Counted from the stretch's first letter, positions 27,699-36,177 are shown. The stretch is DNA of 46,155 bases from Gemmatimonadota bacterium (GCA_025357945.1 JANYLJ010000035.1:1-46155); one strand, 5' to 3'. The notes: a model not told the origin generated them from the sequence alone. Translations and numbers: made by a program.

Positions 27699-28799
27699 GC
27701 GGCCTTCGCGCCGAACCGCTTCAGATACGCCTCGATGAAGGCGTCAAGGTCACCATCCATCACCTTCTGCACGTCACTCACTTTCAGTTCGGTGCGGTGA
27801 TCGTTGACCAGGGTGTACGGCTGAAACACATACGAACGAATCTGGTTCCCCCACGAATTGTCCGTCTTGGTCGCTTCGACCAGCGCACGCGCGGCTTCCT
27901 GTTCCTCGAGCTTGAGCTGATAGAGTGCGGCTCGCAGCATTTTCATGGCGACGTCGCGGTTCTTGAACTGGCTGCGCTCCTGCTGGCAGGAGACGACGGT
28001 GCCGGTGGGCACGTGCGTCAAGCGGACCGCCGACGACGTCTTGTTGACGTGTTGGCCGCCAGCGCCCGAGGCGCGGAAGACGTCCATCCTGATGTCTTCC
28101 TCGCGCAAGTCGATCTCGATGGTGTCATCGATGTCGGGGTACACGAATACCGAGGCGAACGACGTGTGGCGCCGCGCCTGGCTGTCGAACGGTGAGATGC
28201 GAACCAGCCGGTGGACGCCCTTCTCCGCCTTGAGAAAGCCGTAGGCGTACTGTCCCTTGATCTCGATCGTCACGGACTTGATGCCGGCTTCCTCGCCGGC
28301 CATCAGGTCGAGAATCGAGACGGCAAATCCCTTCCGTTCCGCCCAACGCACATACATGCGCATCAGCATTTCGGCCCAATCCTGCGACTCGGTCCCGCCG
28401 GCCCCCGGATGGATGGTGAGGAGGGCGTCGCGCCCATCGTCAGGTCCTTGCAACATCGTCTGCAGCTCGAACCGCTCCAGCTCCTGGTCGGCACGGGCGA
28501 TTTCCTGGTCGAGTTCGGCCGTCAGCGCGTCGTCCGGTTCGGCGGCGAGCAATTCCACCAGGCCAGCGGCGTCGTCCAGGCGGGTGACTAGCTGATGATA
28601 CGGGGAAATCCAGCCCTTGAGCATCCGGATCTCGGCGACCTGCTCGCGGGCGCGCACGGAGTCGGCCCAGAACGCCGGTTCTGCCTGCCGTGCCTCGAGA
28701 TCCTTGAGCCGCGCTACCTTGCGATCCAAGTCAAAGAAAGTCTCGGAGTTCGACGACACGCTGCTTCAGTTCGGTGACGCGTTCGCTGAGGTTCTGCAT
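27695..28799 (-). CDS. prfB: Peptide chain release factor 2, programmed +1 frameshift
   Basis: RF2 (367 aa after frameshifting) reads UAA and UGA and triggers peptide release. ATG 28799 opens a 22-codon zero frame (MQNLSERVTELKQRVVELRDFL) ending at UGA 28733-28731. Slippage at CTTTGAC joins it to DLDRKVARLKDLEARQ and on to the stop at 27695. The protein has the stop-recognition tripeptide SPF (ISPFDS) and the catalytic GGQ (GAGGQHVN). The junction reproduces the E. coli RF2 layout (LRGYLDYDAK). No strong AGGGGG-like stimulator precedes the slip site. An unshifted start at GTG 28759 is conceivable but would discard the conserved N-terminal helix. Confidence 0.95.
28730..28736 (-). other. prfB +1 programmed frameshift site
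   Basis: On the minus strand the site reads CTT TGA C: leucine codon 22, an in-frame UGA, and the C that weakens termination. This is the canonical RF2 autoregulatory signal, where low RF2 lets the P-site tRNA slip +1. The 12 bases upstream (TCCGAGACTTT region) contain only a weak GAG where other species carry a strong anti-Shine-Dalgarno-pairing stretch. Confidence 0.93.
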
Positions 28800-28822
28800 G
28801 GCAGAAAGATAGCGCGGTGTCG

Positions 28823-29446
28823 TCAGCCGAACAGCGCTCTCCCCTCCGCGAGGATCTCGTTCAAGGCCTCGGTGAAGTACGGGGTGGTGGTCGCGATTTC
28901 CTGGCCCACCTGTTCGGTGTACTCCTCCCAGCTTTTCCGGATTTCTTCGCCGAACAACTCCTTGAGGTTCCCTTCGGCGAGGCCGCGCTGGCGCTTCTCC
29001 GGGTAGTACACGACCAGGTCCGATACCAGGGCGCGGGCGAGTCGCCGGGCGCGCGTGGCCGGATCCTGCTGCAGGAACGGGTTATTGAAGCGGGACGGTG
29101 GCGCGGGTGCCACGACCACCGGGGGCAGTACCGGTGCCGGCTCGGGTGAGGGCGGATTTGCCGGTGCCACGATCGCGACGGGCTGGACGACCGGTGCCGG
29201 CGGCGGTGGTGAAGGGGCTGCCACCACGACCGGAATCGGCGCTTCGACGACGCGCGGCCGCGGTTCGGGCGCTGCGAGCGCGACGGGAGGCTCGGGCGCC
29301 GGGGCGAGCACCGGTGCGGCGACTGGCGGGCGGCGGACCGCGATCAGGCCGCTGCAGACCGAGCAGCGCGCGCGCACTCCCTGTTCGGGGACCTTGGCCG
29401 GATCGACCCGAAAGATGGTGGAACACTGCGGGCAGGTGACGTTCAT
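28823..29446 (-). CDS. MJ0042-type zinc-ribbon protein with Pro/Ala-rich linker
   Basis: 207 aa. An N-terminal zinc ribbon (C5-x2-C8, C28-x2-C31; MNVTCPQCSTIFRVDPAKVP) is followed by ~85 residues rich in Pro, Ala and Val, then an ordered helical C-terminal domain (~130-207, with ARALVSDLVVYYPEKRQRG and LKELFGEEIRKSWEEY). Zinc ribbons of this class often precede variable domains; the function is unknown. Start chosen at ATG 29446, with GAGGG a few bases upstream; another ATG lies one codon earlier. It follows the GGDDF protein closely and ends 23 nt before prfB. Confidence 0.75.
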   Translation of the reverse strand: MNVTCPQCSTIFRVDPAKVPEQGVRARCSVCSGLIAVRRPPVAAPVLAPAPEPPVALAAPEPRPRVVEAPIPVVVAAPSPPPPAPVVQPVAIVAPANPPSPEPAPVLPPVVVAPAPPSRFNNPFLQQDPATRARRLARALVSDLVVYYPEKRQRGLAEGNLKELFGEEIRKSWEEYTEQVGQEIATTTPYFTEALNEILAEGRALFG

Positions 29447-29453
29447 CATTCCC

Positions 29454-30443
29454 TCAGGTACTGCGGGCGTCGCGCCCGCCGGGACCGCTGCGAATTTCCA
29501 TGTCGCCCCGGCGACGGTCGACCACATAAACCGATCCGGGCAACGTCTTGGCATAGCTCTTCATCTCGGTCGCCAGTTCGCTCACTTGCGCCGGATGGGT
29601 GAAGCGGTGGTGCTGATTGGTGACCACGCCAATCGACAGCGTCATCAGCGGCACCCGGTGCAGCTGGCCGCGCCGGTCTTTCCCGAAAAAATAGCCTGCC
29701 TGGCGGTCCGGTTCGCTGTACTGCAGCGGGATCAGCTCATCGAACACGGCCAGGATCTCGGTGCACACGGGCGGGAAGTCTGCCAGTGATGTCACGAAGA
29801 TGAAGTCATCCCCGCCGATGTGCCCCACGAACCCATCGGATCCCAGCAGCCCTCGCACCACATCGTGCAGCACGCGCGAGAGGATGTAAATCACCCGGTC
29901 ACCGTCGTAATAACTATACCGGTCGTTGAACTCCTTGAAGTGGTCGAGGTCGGCGTAGCAGACTGCGAAGAGTGATCCCGCGTCCAGCCGCCGGCGAATC
30001 TCACGCTCGATCTCATTGGTCCCGGGCAGCCGGGTCGACGGGTGCACGGCGACGTCCCGTTCCGTCCTCACGATCAACGCATCCAGACGCGCCCGCTGCT
30101 CGGCCGGATCCACCAGCGGCGAAAGCACCTCATCCGCGCCCGCCTCGTACCACCCGACGATTGTGGCGACGTCGTGCCTGTCAGTGAGGATCGTCACCGG
30201 GACGATCGCCGTGGAGGGGTCCGCCTTGAGCCGCCCCACCAAGGCCACCCCGTCGCGATGCCGCGACGTCTCATCGACAAAGATCAGCGCGCCGCGACCG
30301 CGGAGGACCAGCGTGGCGACGTCCTCCGGGTCAGGATGCACCTCGATGCCGAGACTGCGGGCCGCCGCCCACCGGTGCACCAGCTCCGGGGGCGGTCGGT
30401 CAGCCGCGCCGCAATACAGGATCGTGCGACGCTGATGAGACAC
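29454..30443 (-). CDS. Receiver-like plus GGDEF-family protein with GGDDF site
   Basis: 329 aa. Residues 1-125 resemble a response-regulator fold (GALIFVDETSRH as a phosphosite-like strand, then AIVPVTILTD and EAGADEVLSPL). Residues ~135-312 are a GGDEF domain: YADLDHFKEFND is the metal and nucleotide region, but the signature is GGDDF (210-214) preceded by GHI. The inhibitory-site Arg of RxxD is replaced (LGSD). It may therefore bind GTP or c-di-GMP-like ligands without being a normal cyclase, although Asp could substitute for the Glu. GTG start with GGAG 7 nt upstream. No EAL or PilZ partner is in the window. Confidence 0.75.
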   Translation of the reverse strand: MSHQRRTILYCGAADRPPPELVHRWAAARSLGIEVHPDPEDVATLVLRGRGALIFVDETSRHRDGVALVGRLKADPSTAIVPVTILTDRHDVATIVGWYEAGADEVLSPLVDPAEQRARLDALIVRTERDVAVHPSTRLPGTNEIEREIRRRLDAGSLFAVCYADLDHFKEFNDRYSYYDGDRVIYILSRVLHDVVRGLLGSDGFVGHIGGDDFIFVTSLADFPPVCTEILAVFDELIPLQYSEPDRQAGYFFGKDRRGQLHRVPLMTLSIGVVTNQHHRFTHPAQVSELATEMKSYAKTLPGSVYVVDRRRGDMEIRSGPGGRDARST

Positions 30444-30500
30444 GCTGGAACTCCGCGCGAAGGAACGGGATGCGGAACGTAGGCACCCGGTCGGCAGCGG

Positions 30501-32171
30501 TCAAATGAACCACGCGGCCGCGGCAATCATGGCATACAACGCCAGCAGTTGCATCCCCTCGAACCAGTGGGACTCGCCATCCAGCGTCACGATCGCCGCG
30601 ACGATGGTGGCGACCGTCAGGGCGACGACCTGGAAGAGCGGAAAGACCAGGGTCACACCCTGTCCCATCAGCACGCCGGCGAGCACCAGCAGCGGTGCCA
30701 CCAGCAGAGCCACCTGGGTGCTCGATCCGACGGCGATCTGGACCGCGAGCTCCGTCCTGCCCTTGCGCGCCGCCACGATCGCGCTGGCGTGTTCCGCGGC
30801 GTTTCCCACAATCGGGATCACGATCAGGCCGAGAAACACTTGCGACAGGTGCAGCGACTGCGTCACCGACCCAATAGTGTCGACGAGATACTCGGATTCG
30901 ACAGCGACGATGACGGTCGCCAGGCCCAAGGCGCCGAGCGCCGCCGCCAGTGGCCACTGCGTGCCACCCAGCGTGGCATGGTCGCCACCCGCGAAGAGGC
31001 GTTTGTGGGTGTGCATCGTGAACAGCAGCGAGCCGACGTAGGTGACCGCCAGGATCCCGGCGACGATCTGCGAGAGCTGGGTAACGTTGTGCTCGCCCGG
31101 TCCGCCGCCGACGACCGACGGGAGGATCAGTCCGGCGACCGCGAGCGCCAGCATCGCCGCGCTCATCCCTGCCGCCGTCCTGCTGAACTTGAGCGTCGGC
31201 TGGCGCAACCCACCGGTAAAGAGTGCCAAGCCGAGGATCAACAGCAGGTTACTGAGAATCGAGCCGGTAAGCGACGCCTTGACGAGCTCGACGTACCCGG
31301 CCTGGAGTGCGGCGATAGCGACGATCACCTCGGTCGCGTTGCCGAATGTGGCGTTGAGCAGCCCGCCGATCATCGGGCCGGTGCGAGCCGCGACCTGTTC
31401 GGTGGCGTACGCGATCATGGCGGCGAGCGGGACGATGGCCAGGCAGGCGGCGGCGAACAGTGCCGTCATGTTGCCGCCAGTAAAGTGCAACCAGACCGAG
31501 ATCGGCACGGCGAGATAGAAGACCCAGAGCCACGACCAGCGCCGTGGCGCACGCGGCGGCGGGGCGGGCTTTGGCGGTAGTGTCAGCCGCGGGCGTTCGG
31601 GCGGGCGCGGCTCGGGGATGTCGTCGATTTCGGGGTCGCGTGTTGGGCGGGCCGGCGTGTCGCGTTCTCGCGGTGGCGGCTCCTTGCGCTCACGCGGTTC
31701 ACGGGGCGGCGGTGTCTTCGCCGCTCCCTCCCGTCGAGCTGCCGGACTCTGTTTTGTGGCGTGCGGTCGGGTCAGTGCCTTGAGTTGACTCGGCTTGACC
31801 TTCGCTTCCGAAAGTCCACGTGCCACGGCACCGCGGGGCTCGCGGATGAGTGCGAGGAGGACGTCATCGGCGTTGGCGGTGTCGCGACCATCAGCTGTTG
31901 CCATCACTCCGGCCGTGTCGATCACGCGTAGTGCGTGCGAGGAGAGCCCCCCCTCCTCGGCCGCGGCGCCAGCTCGTGGCGGACCACTGCGGGTGCCGAG
32001 CAGGGCGCGAAACGCGTCCGGGGTCAATCCCGCTGTCGCAGCGGCCTCGTGGGCCGGGCCGGTGCCGACAAGGAGCCAGGCGAGAAAGAGGTGCTCCGAG
32101 CCCACAAAGGTCGACCCAAGCGCCCCGGCCTGCTCGGCTGCGGTAGCGCGAAGACTATCGAGAGTGGTCAT
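30501..32171 (-). CDS. Clp_N domain fused to Ca2+/H+ antiporter (CAX type)
   Basis: 556 aa with an unusual architecture. Residues 1-133 resemble the double Clp N-terminal domain: VGSEHLFLAWLL matches the [11 protein letters not shown] repeat of ClpC (E26 kept), and a second repeat (SHALRVIDTAGVMATADGRDTANADDVLLALI) lacks the glutamate. Residues ~135-212 are a charged Pro-rich linker. Residues 213-556 are a full CaCA/CAX exchanger with about 10-11 helices and the two alpha repeats GNATEVIVAI (E281) and GNAAEHASAI (E460). It should exchange Ca2+ for protons at the inner membrane with the Clp_N domain probably cytosolic. The frame is continuous, so this is a true fusion. It follows the Trm112-like gene by 9 nt. 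Confidence 0.88.
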   Translation of the reverse strand: MTTLDSLRATAAEQAGALGSTFVGSEHLFLAWLLVGTGPAHEAAATAGLTPDAFRALLGTRSGPPRAGAAAEEGGLSSHALRVIDTAGVMATADGRDTANADDVLLALIREPRGAVARGLSEAKVKPSQLKALTRPHATKQSPAARREGAAKTPPPREPRERKEPPPRERDTPARPTRDPEIDDIPEPRPPERPRLTLPPKPAPPPRAPRRWSWLWVFYLAVPISVWLHFTGGNMTALFAAACLAIVPLAAMIAYATEQVAARTGPMIGGLLNATFGNATEVIVAIAALQAGYVELVKASLTGSILSNLLLILGLALFTGGLRQPTLKFSRTAAGMSAAMLALAVAGLILPSVVGGGPGEHNVTQLSQIVAGILAVTYVGSLLFTMHTHKRLFAGGDHATLGGTQWPLAAALGALGLATVIVAVESEYLVDTIGSVTQSLHLSQVFLGLIVIPIVGNAAEHASAIVAARKGRTELAVQIAVGSSTQVALLVAPLLVLAGVLMGQGVTLVFPLFQVVALTVATIVAAIVTLDGESHWFEGMQLLALYAMIAAAAWFI

Positions 32172-32180
32172 CGGGAATCA

Positions 32181-32354
32181 TCAGTCGAGCGGCTTGGCTT
32201 CGTCGATGAGCATGATCGGAATGTCATCTTCCACCAGGTACACGAGCCGGCAGGCGTGGCAGACCAGGGATTCGTCGGGCGCGGTGCGATATTCGAGGTC
32301 GCCCTTGCACTTGGGGCAGACCAGGATTTCGAGCAGTTGCGGTAGGACCGGCAT
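32181..32354 (-). CDS. Trm112-like small zinc-ribbon protein
   Basis: 57 aa. [20 protein letters not shown] and a second pair (C32-x2-C35, [19 protein letters not shown]) give one zinc site (C13, C16, C32, C35). This matches the Trm112/UPF0434 (YcaR) family, small proteins that in eukaryotes and archaea activate methyltransferases; the bacterial role is unclear. Its ATG overlaps the era stop (TGATG). Confidence 0.85.
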   Translation of the reverse strand: MPVLPQLLEILVCPKCKGDLEYRTAPDESLVCHACRLVYLVEDDIPIMLIDEAKPLD

Positions 32355-33226
32355 CAGTTCGCCTCCTCTGGGGTCGGCGGAAACCCGAAGCGCGCGAGTG
32401 CAGCCGCACTCCGTCGCCAGCGCGGCAGCACCTTGACCCACGTTTCCAGGTAGACCGGCTCACCCAACAATGCCTCGAGCCGAGCGCGGGCGTGACTGCC
32501 GATGCGGCGCAGTGTCGCACCACCGTGGCCGATGACGATTCCCTTCTGCGACTCGCGTTCCACGTACAGCGTGGCTCGAATGTATACCGGCTTCCGTTCC
32601 TCGCGGTACTCATCCACCTCGGCCGTGAAGGCGTAGGGCACTTCGTCCTCAAGGGCGTCGAAGGCCGCTTCGCGGAGGTATTCGGTGACGAAGAACTTCA
32701 TCGGCTGCGTCGCGAGGTCGTCGGCGGGAAACTGGAACTCACCCGGGCGCAGCTTGGCGCGAAGTTGCGCGACCAGATAGTCGATCGACCGCTGGCTGCT
32801 GACTGACGTCACCAGTGCCGTTGCTTTGAGTTCCTCGCGGCGGGCGGCGGTGACCATGTCACCCTTGGTGTACACGGTGATCAATTCGGCCTTGAACGGT
32901 GGTGCCTCGGGAACGAGTTCAGCGAATACCGGGGCCGGCGCTTCGGGTGCGGGGTGCAGGAAAAGGACGATATCCGCCGTCCGCAGCCCATCGAGCGCGA
33001 GGTGGAGCATGCTTTTCTGGAGCAAGTAGGCCGGCTCGAGGAGGCCGGGGAGATCGACGAAGACGATCTGGGAGTCGTCGTCGCTGAGAATGCCGCTGAC
33101 GGGAAGCCGGGTGGCCTGCGCCTTGGGGCTTACCAAGGAGAGGTGGGTGCCGAGGATGGCGTTGAGGAGTGAGGACTTGCCGGCATTCGGCCGGCCGGCG
33201 AGGGCGATACGGCCGAAGCGAGGCAT
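32354..33226 (-). CDS. era: GTPase Era
   Basis: 290 aa, normal for Era, which binds the 16S rRNA 3' end during small-subunit maturation. G1 is GRPNAGKSS (11-19), switch region SPKAQATR, G3 is DLPG (usually DTPG), and G4 is TKGD (120-123, usually NKxD). A C-terminal KH domain is clear ([23 protein letters not shown]). The G3 and G4 substitutions may alter nucleotide handling. ATG 33226; the open frame upstream has no Era character. A 138 bp gap from hemG suggests a separate promoter, but I see no convincing -35/-10 pair. Confidence 0.9.
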   Translation of the reverse strand: MPRFGRIALAGRPNAGKSSLLNAILGTHLSLVSPKAQATRLPVSGILSDDDSQIVFVDLPGLLEPAYLLQKSMLHLALDGLRTADIVLFLHPAPEAPAPVFAELVPEAPPFKAELITVYTKGDMVTAARREELKATALVTSVSSQRSIDYLVAQLRAKLRPGEFQFPADDLATQPMKFFVTEYLREAAFDALEDEVPYAFTAEVDEYREERKPVYIRATLYVERESQKGIVIGHGGATLRRIGSHARARLEALLGEPVYLETWVKVLPRWRRSAAALARFGFPPTPEEAN

Positions 33227-33364
33227 GGGCAGCAATCTAAGCACCGGCGCTGCTTGCTGGACGGTTTTCGCTAGTGCAAGAGCTGGCTGAGCTGGCCGTA
33301 TCCTGGCGGTGGATCGTTCAACTGATGTGGCACCCACCGGTGGGCGGGAAGGACGCCGGTGACG
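33227..33364. other. Gap between hemG and era
   Basis: 138 bp separating the end of hemG from the era start. A 12 bp perfect palindrome, CCCACCGGTGGG, lies at 33333-33344, about 21 nt past the hemG stop; as RNA it could form a 4 bp stem with a 4-base loop, without a T tract. I see no tRNA, small ORF or clear promoter. Confidence 0.5.
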
Positions 33365-34747
33365 CTACCAGTGCCAATCGGCTGGACGAGCGGACAGCCA
33401 TTCAACCACCCGCTCTCCCGTCTGCACCCCGTGCGCCGCAGCGGCAGGGAACGCCACGCCGTGCAACGCCGACCCGGTGATGAACATTCCGGGCAGCGCC
33501 GCGGTCATCTCGTCAATGCGCGTGACGCGTGCCGAATGGCCGAGTTCGTATTGCGGGATAGCTCGCGGCCATTGCACGACCTGCTCGAAACACGGCGCCG
33601 CCTCGATGCCGTACAGCCGTGCCACCTCGGCACGAGCCAGAGTAGCGAGTTCGCCAGGCGTGAGCGTACCAGCCTGGGGATCCACACCGCCACCGTACAT
33701 CGCGCGGATCAGCACGTGACCGTCTGGACAACGCCCGGGATAAAGATGGCTGTCCCACAGGTTGCCGAGCATGCGAAACCCTTCGCCGCGGGCGATCAAC
33801 ACTCCGAAGCCCGTGGGGATCCGCTTTCGACCCTCCGGGCCGTAGCCGAGGGCGACCACGCCGACCGGCGGGCAATGGATGGCTGCCAGATCGGCGGCGA
33901 GTGGTCCGCTGTGTTCGCGCAGCAATGACGCCGCTGCCGCGGAGTCTGCGGCCAGGATGATCGCGTCGGCGGTGATCGTCGTGCCGTCACCACCGACGCT
34001 GATCTCCCAGCCCAATCGCACCCGCGCGATACGGTTCACCTCAGCATGACAGCTGACGCGAAAGCCGCCTCGCGCCGCGAGCGCGCGCGGCAGTTCCTGG
34101 ATGCCACCAACAAACGTCGTCAATGTGCCCGACTGCATCCTGCCTCGGCGCGCAAGTAAGCCGCGAATGAGTGACCCGTGATCGCGTTCCAGCGTCGCCA
34201 TCGTCGGGAACGAGGCGACGAGCGACAGCCGGTGTGCGTCGCCGGCGAACACGCCAAGCGTCATCGGTGCAACGAGTCGGTCGGCAGCCTCCGCGCCGAG
34301 TCGCCGCGCTGCGAAGTCCCAGATGGATTCGTCGCTGCTATCCCGCCGCCGGGGTATGACAACCTCGGCGAGCAGTCGCAGCATTCCCTGGCTGCTCAGT
34401 AATCCCGAGCGAACCAATCCGAGGGGATTTGCGGCAACCCGCCGCATCCGCCCACCGTGGTATATGAAGCGCCGAGCGGCCGCAGCGTTGGCAGGTAGTA
34501 TTTCGGCGGCCAACCCGGAAGCGGCCACCAGCCGATCCATCTCGGCACCGCCGCTCAGGAAGCCGGTAGGTCCGGCCTCGACCAGCCAGCCATCGCGGGA
34601 GATCGTGCGCGCCTTGCCACCGACGTCCTCGCCCCGTTCCAGCACCAGGATGTCGAGGCCACCGGGCACGCGCCGCGCGGCCGCGCGAGCTGCCCAGGCC
34701 GCAGCGAGGCCAGCAATGCCACCGCCAACGACCACCAGGCGACCCAT
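33365..34747 (-). CDS. hemG: Protoporphyrinogen oxidase (HemY/HemG flavoprotein type)
   Basis: 460 aa FAD enzyme that oxidises protoporphyrinogen IX to protoporphyrin IX. The N-terminal dinucleotide motif is VVGGGIAGLAAAW, followed by LERGEDVGGKARTIS. The C-terminal FAD-binding part includes PGMFITGSALHGVAFPAAAAHG. The substrate-domain pattern APMTLGVFAGDAHRLSL is typical of PPOX (GVFAGD). The ATG at 34747 lies 2 nt after the hemN stop. Sequence type is the oxygen-dependent or coproporphyrinogen-oxidase HemY family; with HemN upstream, the protoporphyrin route is favoured. Confidence 0.9.
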   Translation of the reverse strand: MGRLVVVGGGIAGLAAAWAARAAARRVPGGLDILVLERGEDVGGKARTISRDGWLVEAGPTGFLSGGAEMDRLVAASGLAAEILPANAAAARRFIYHGGRMRRVAANPLGLVRSGLLSSQGMLRLLAEVVIPRRRDSSDESIWDFAARRLGAEAADRLVAPMTLGVFAGDAHRLSLVASFPTMATLERDHGSLIRGLLARRGRMQSGTLTTFVGGIQELPRALAARGGFRVSCHAEVNRIARVRLGWEISVGGDGTTITADAIILAADSAAAASLLREHSGPLAADLAAIHCPPVGVVALGYGPEGRKRIPTGFGVLIARGEGFRMLGNLWDSHLYPGRCPDGHVLIRAMYGGGVDPQAGTLTPGELATLARAEVARLYGIEAAPCFEQVVQWPRAIPQYELGHSARVTRIDEMTAALPGMFITGSALHGVAFPAAAAHGVQTGERVVEWLSARPADWHW

Positions 34748-34749
34748 GC

Positions 34750-36177
34750 CTACACCGTGCGGCTGAAGACCGGGCGCTCCTCTGCGGCGTGCGACTCTCG
34801 CTGGTAGCGGTCGAAACACATAGCGAGGTTGCGCACGAAGAGTTCCCCGGCCGGCGTTGCCTCGATCCGGGCCGGCGTGATCCGCACCAGACCCTCGCCT
34901 TCATATTCCGCGAGCAAGGCAAGGTCGGCGGCAAAGAAGCTGGCGAAGTCGATCGCGTACTGGCGGGCGACGGCGTCGCAGTCGATCCGGAAGTTGCACA
35001 TCAGCTCATGAATTACCGTGCGGCGCACTTCGTCGTCGGCGCTGCGGGCGACGCCACGGGCCACCGGAAGCTCACCGGCGCGAATCAGTTCCCCATAGAC
35101 AGACAGTTTCTTCTCGTTCTGCACGTAGGCACCGCGCACATCGCCGATGGCGGAGATCCCGAGGCCGATGACGTCGTCGCCCGGGATCACGGCGTAGCCC
35201 TGAAAGTTTCTCCGCAGCCGGCCCTCGCGCTTGGCGCGGGCAAGCTCATCATCCGGGCGGGCGAAGTGATCCATGCCGATCGACTCGTAGCCGGCCTGGA
35301 GAAACCGCTCGCGCGCGATGGCGAACAGCGCGACCTTGGTCTCGCGGTCGGGGAGCTGACTGGTCTCGATCCGCTTCTGGTGGCCGCGGACCCATGGCAC
35401 GAACGCAAACGAATACACTGCCGCGCGATCCACGCCCAACCCGACGATGGCGTCCACGGTTCGTTCGAAGCTCTCGGGCGTCTGCAGCGGCAACCCGTAG
35501 ATCAGGTCCACGTTGATGCCGCGAAAGCCGCGGGCCCGCGCGTGTTCGATGAGGCTCGCGGTCTGCTCGAGGGATTGGACGCGGTTGACGGCTTGCTGCA
35601 CGGCCGGCGTAAGGTCCTGGACTCCGAGCGAGATCCGATTGAAGCCAAGGTCCGCCAGTGCATCGATGTGCTTCGGCGTCGTGACCCGCGGATCAACTTC
35701 GACCGCGAGCTCGGCACCAGGAAGCGGGTGAAAGTATCCGAGCAGATGTTGCAGGAAGCCCGTGAGTTCTTCCGGCGTGTAGTAGGTCGGCGTTCCGCCA
35801 CCGAGGTGCAGTTGGGCAAAGCCGCGCCGATTGGGCAGCCGCTCGGCGACCAGCTCCACTTCGCGCTGCAGCAGCTCCAAGTACGGCAGGGCGGCGTCGC
35901 GATGGCGCGTCACGATCACATGGCAGCCGCAGAACAGGCAGCGTTCTTCGCAGAACGGCAAGTGCACGTATAGCGACAATGGTGCTTCGCCAAGGGTATC
36001 GGCCTCGGCGAGGCGGCTACCGTAATCGGCTGCGGTGATGCCTTCGTTGAATTCGACGGCTGTGGGGTAGCTGGTATAGCGCGGGCCCGGACGGTCGTAG
36101 CGAGCCAGCAGCTCCGCGGTGATGCCGCGGCCGACCGGCCGGGACGCGGGTATCGCCGGAATCAAGTCATTGGTCAT
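34750..36177 (-). CDS. hemN: Oxygen-independent coproporphyrinogen III dehydrogenase HemN
   Basis: 475 aa radical SAM enzyme that decarboxylates two propionates of coproporphyrinogen III to give protoporphyrinogen IX. The cluster motif C76-x3-C80-x2-C83 with the extra C85 (FCEERCLFCGC) is the true HemN signature. RYTSYPTAVEF, HLGGGTPTYYTPEEL and FNRISLGVQDL support the call over HemW-like paralogues. ATG 36177 overlaps the hemE stop (ATGA); the frame is open about 200 codons upstream but only within hemE. A SAM- and iron-sulfur-dependent step indicates capacity for haem synthesis at low oxygen. Confidence 0.96.
   Translation of the reverse strand: MTNDLIPAIPASRPVGRGITAELLARYDRPGPRYTSYPTAVEFNEGITAADYGSRLAEADTLGEAPLSLYVHLPFCEERCLFCGCHVIVTRHRDAALPYLELLQREVELVAERLPNRRGFAQLHLGGGTPTYYTPEELTGFLQHLLGYFHPLPGAELAVEVDPRVTTPKHIDALADLGFNRISLGVQDLTPAVQQAVNRVQSLEQTASLIEHARARGFRGINVDLIYGLPLQTPESFERTVDAIVGLGVDRAAVYSFAFVPWVRGHQKRIETSQLPDRETKVALFAIARERFLQAGYESIGMDHFARPDDELARAKREGRLRRNFQGYAVIPGDDVIGLGISAIGDVRGAYVQNEKKLSVYGELIRAGELPVARGVARSADDEVRRTVIHELMCNFRIDCDAVARQYAIDFASFFAADLALLAEYEGEGLVRITPARIEATPAGELFVRNLAMCFDRYQRESHAAEERPVFSRTV

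Noticed and set aside
27695-28759. prfB starting directly at GTG 28759 without frameshift
   Set aside because: The CTTTGAC site and the 22-residue leader match the conserved RF2 N-terminus too well; the GTG lies within that leader in the other frame.
33333-33344. CCCACCGGTGGG as hemG terminator or operator
   Set aside because: The stem would be only 4 bp and no T tract follows; a 12 bp palindrome can arise by chance in GC-rich sequence.
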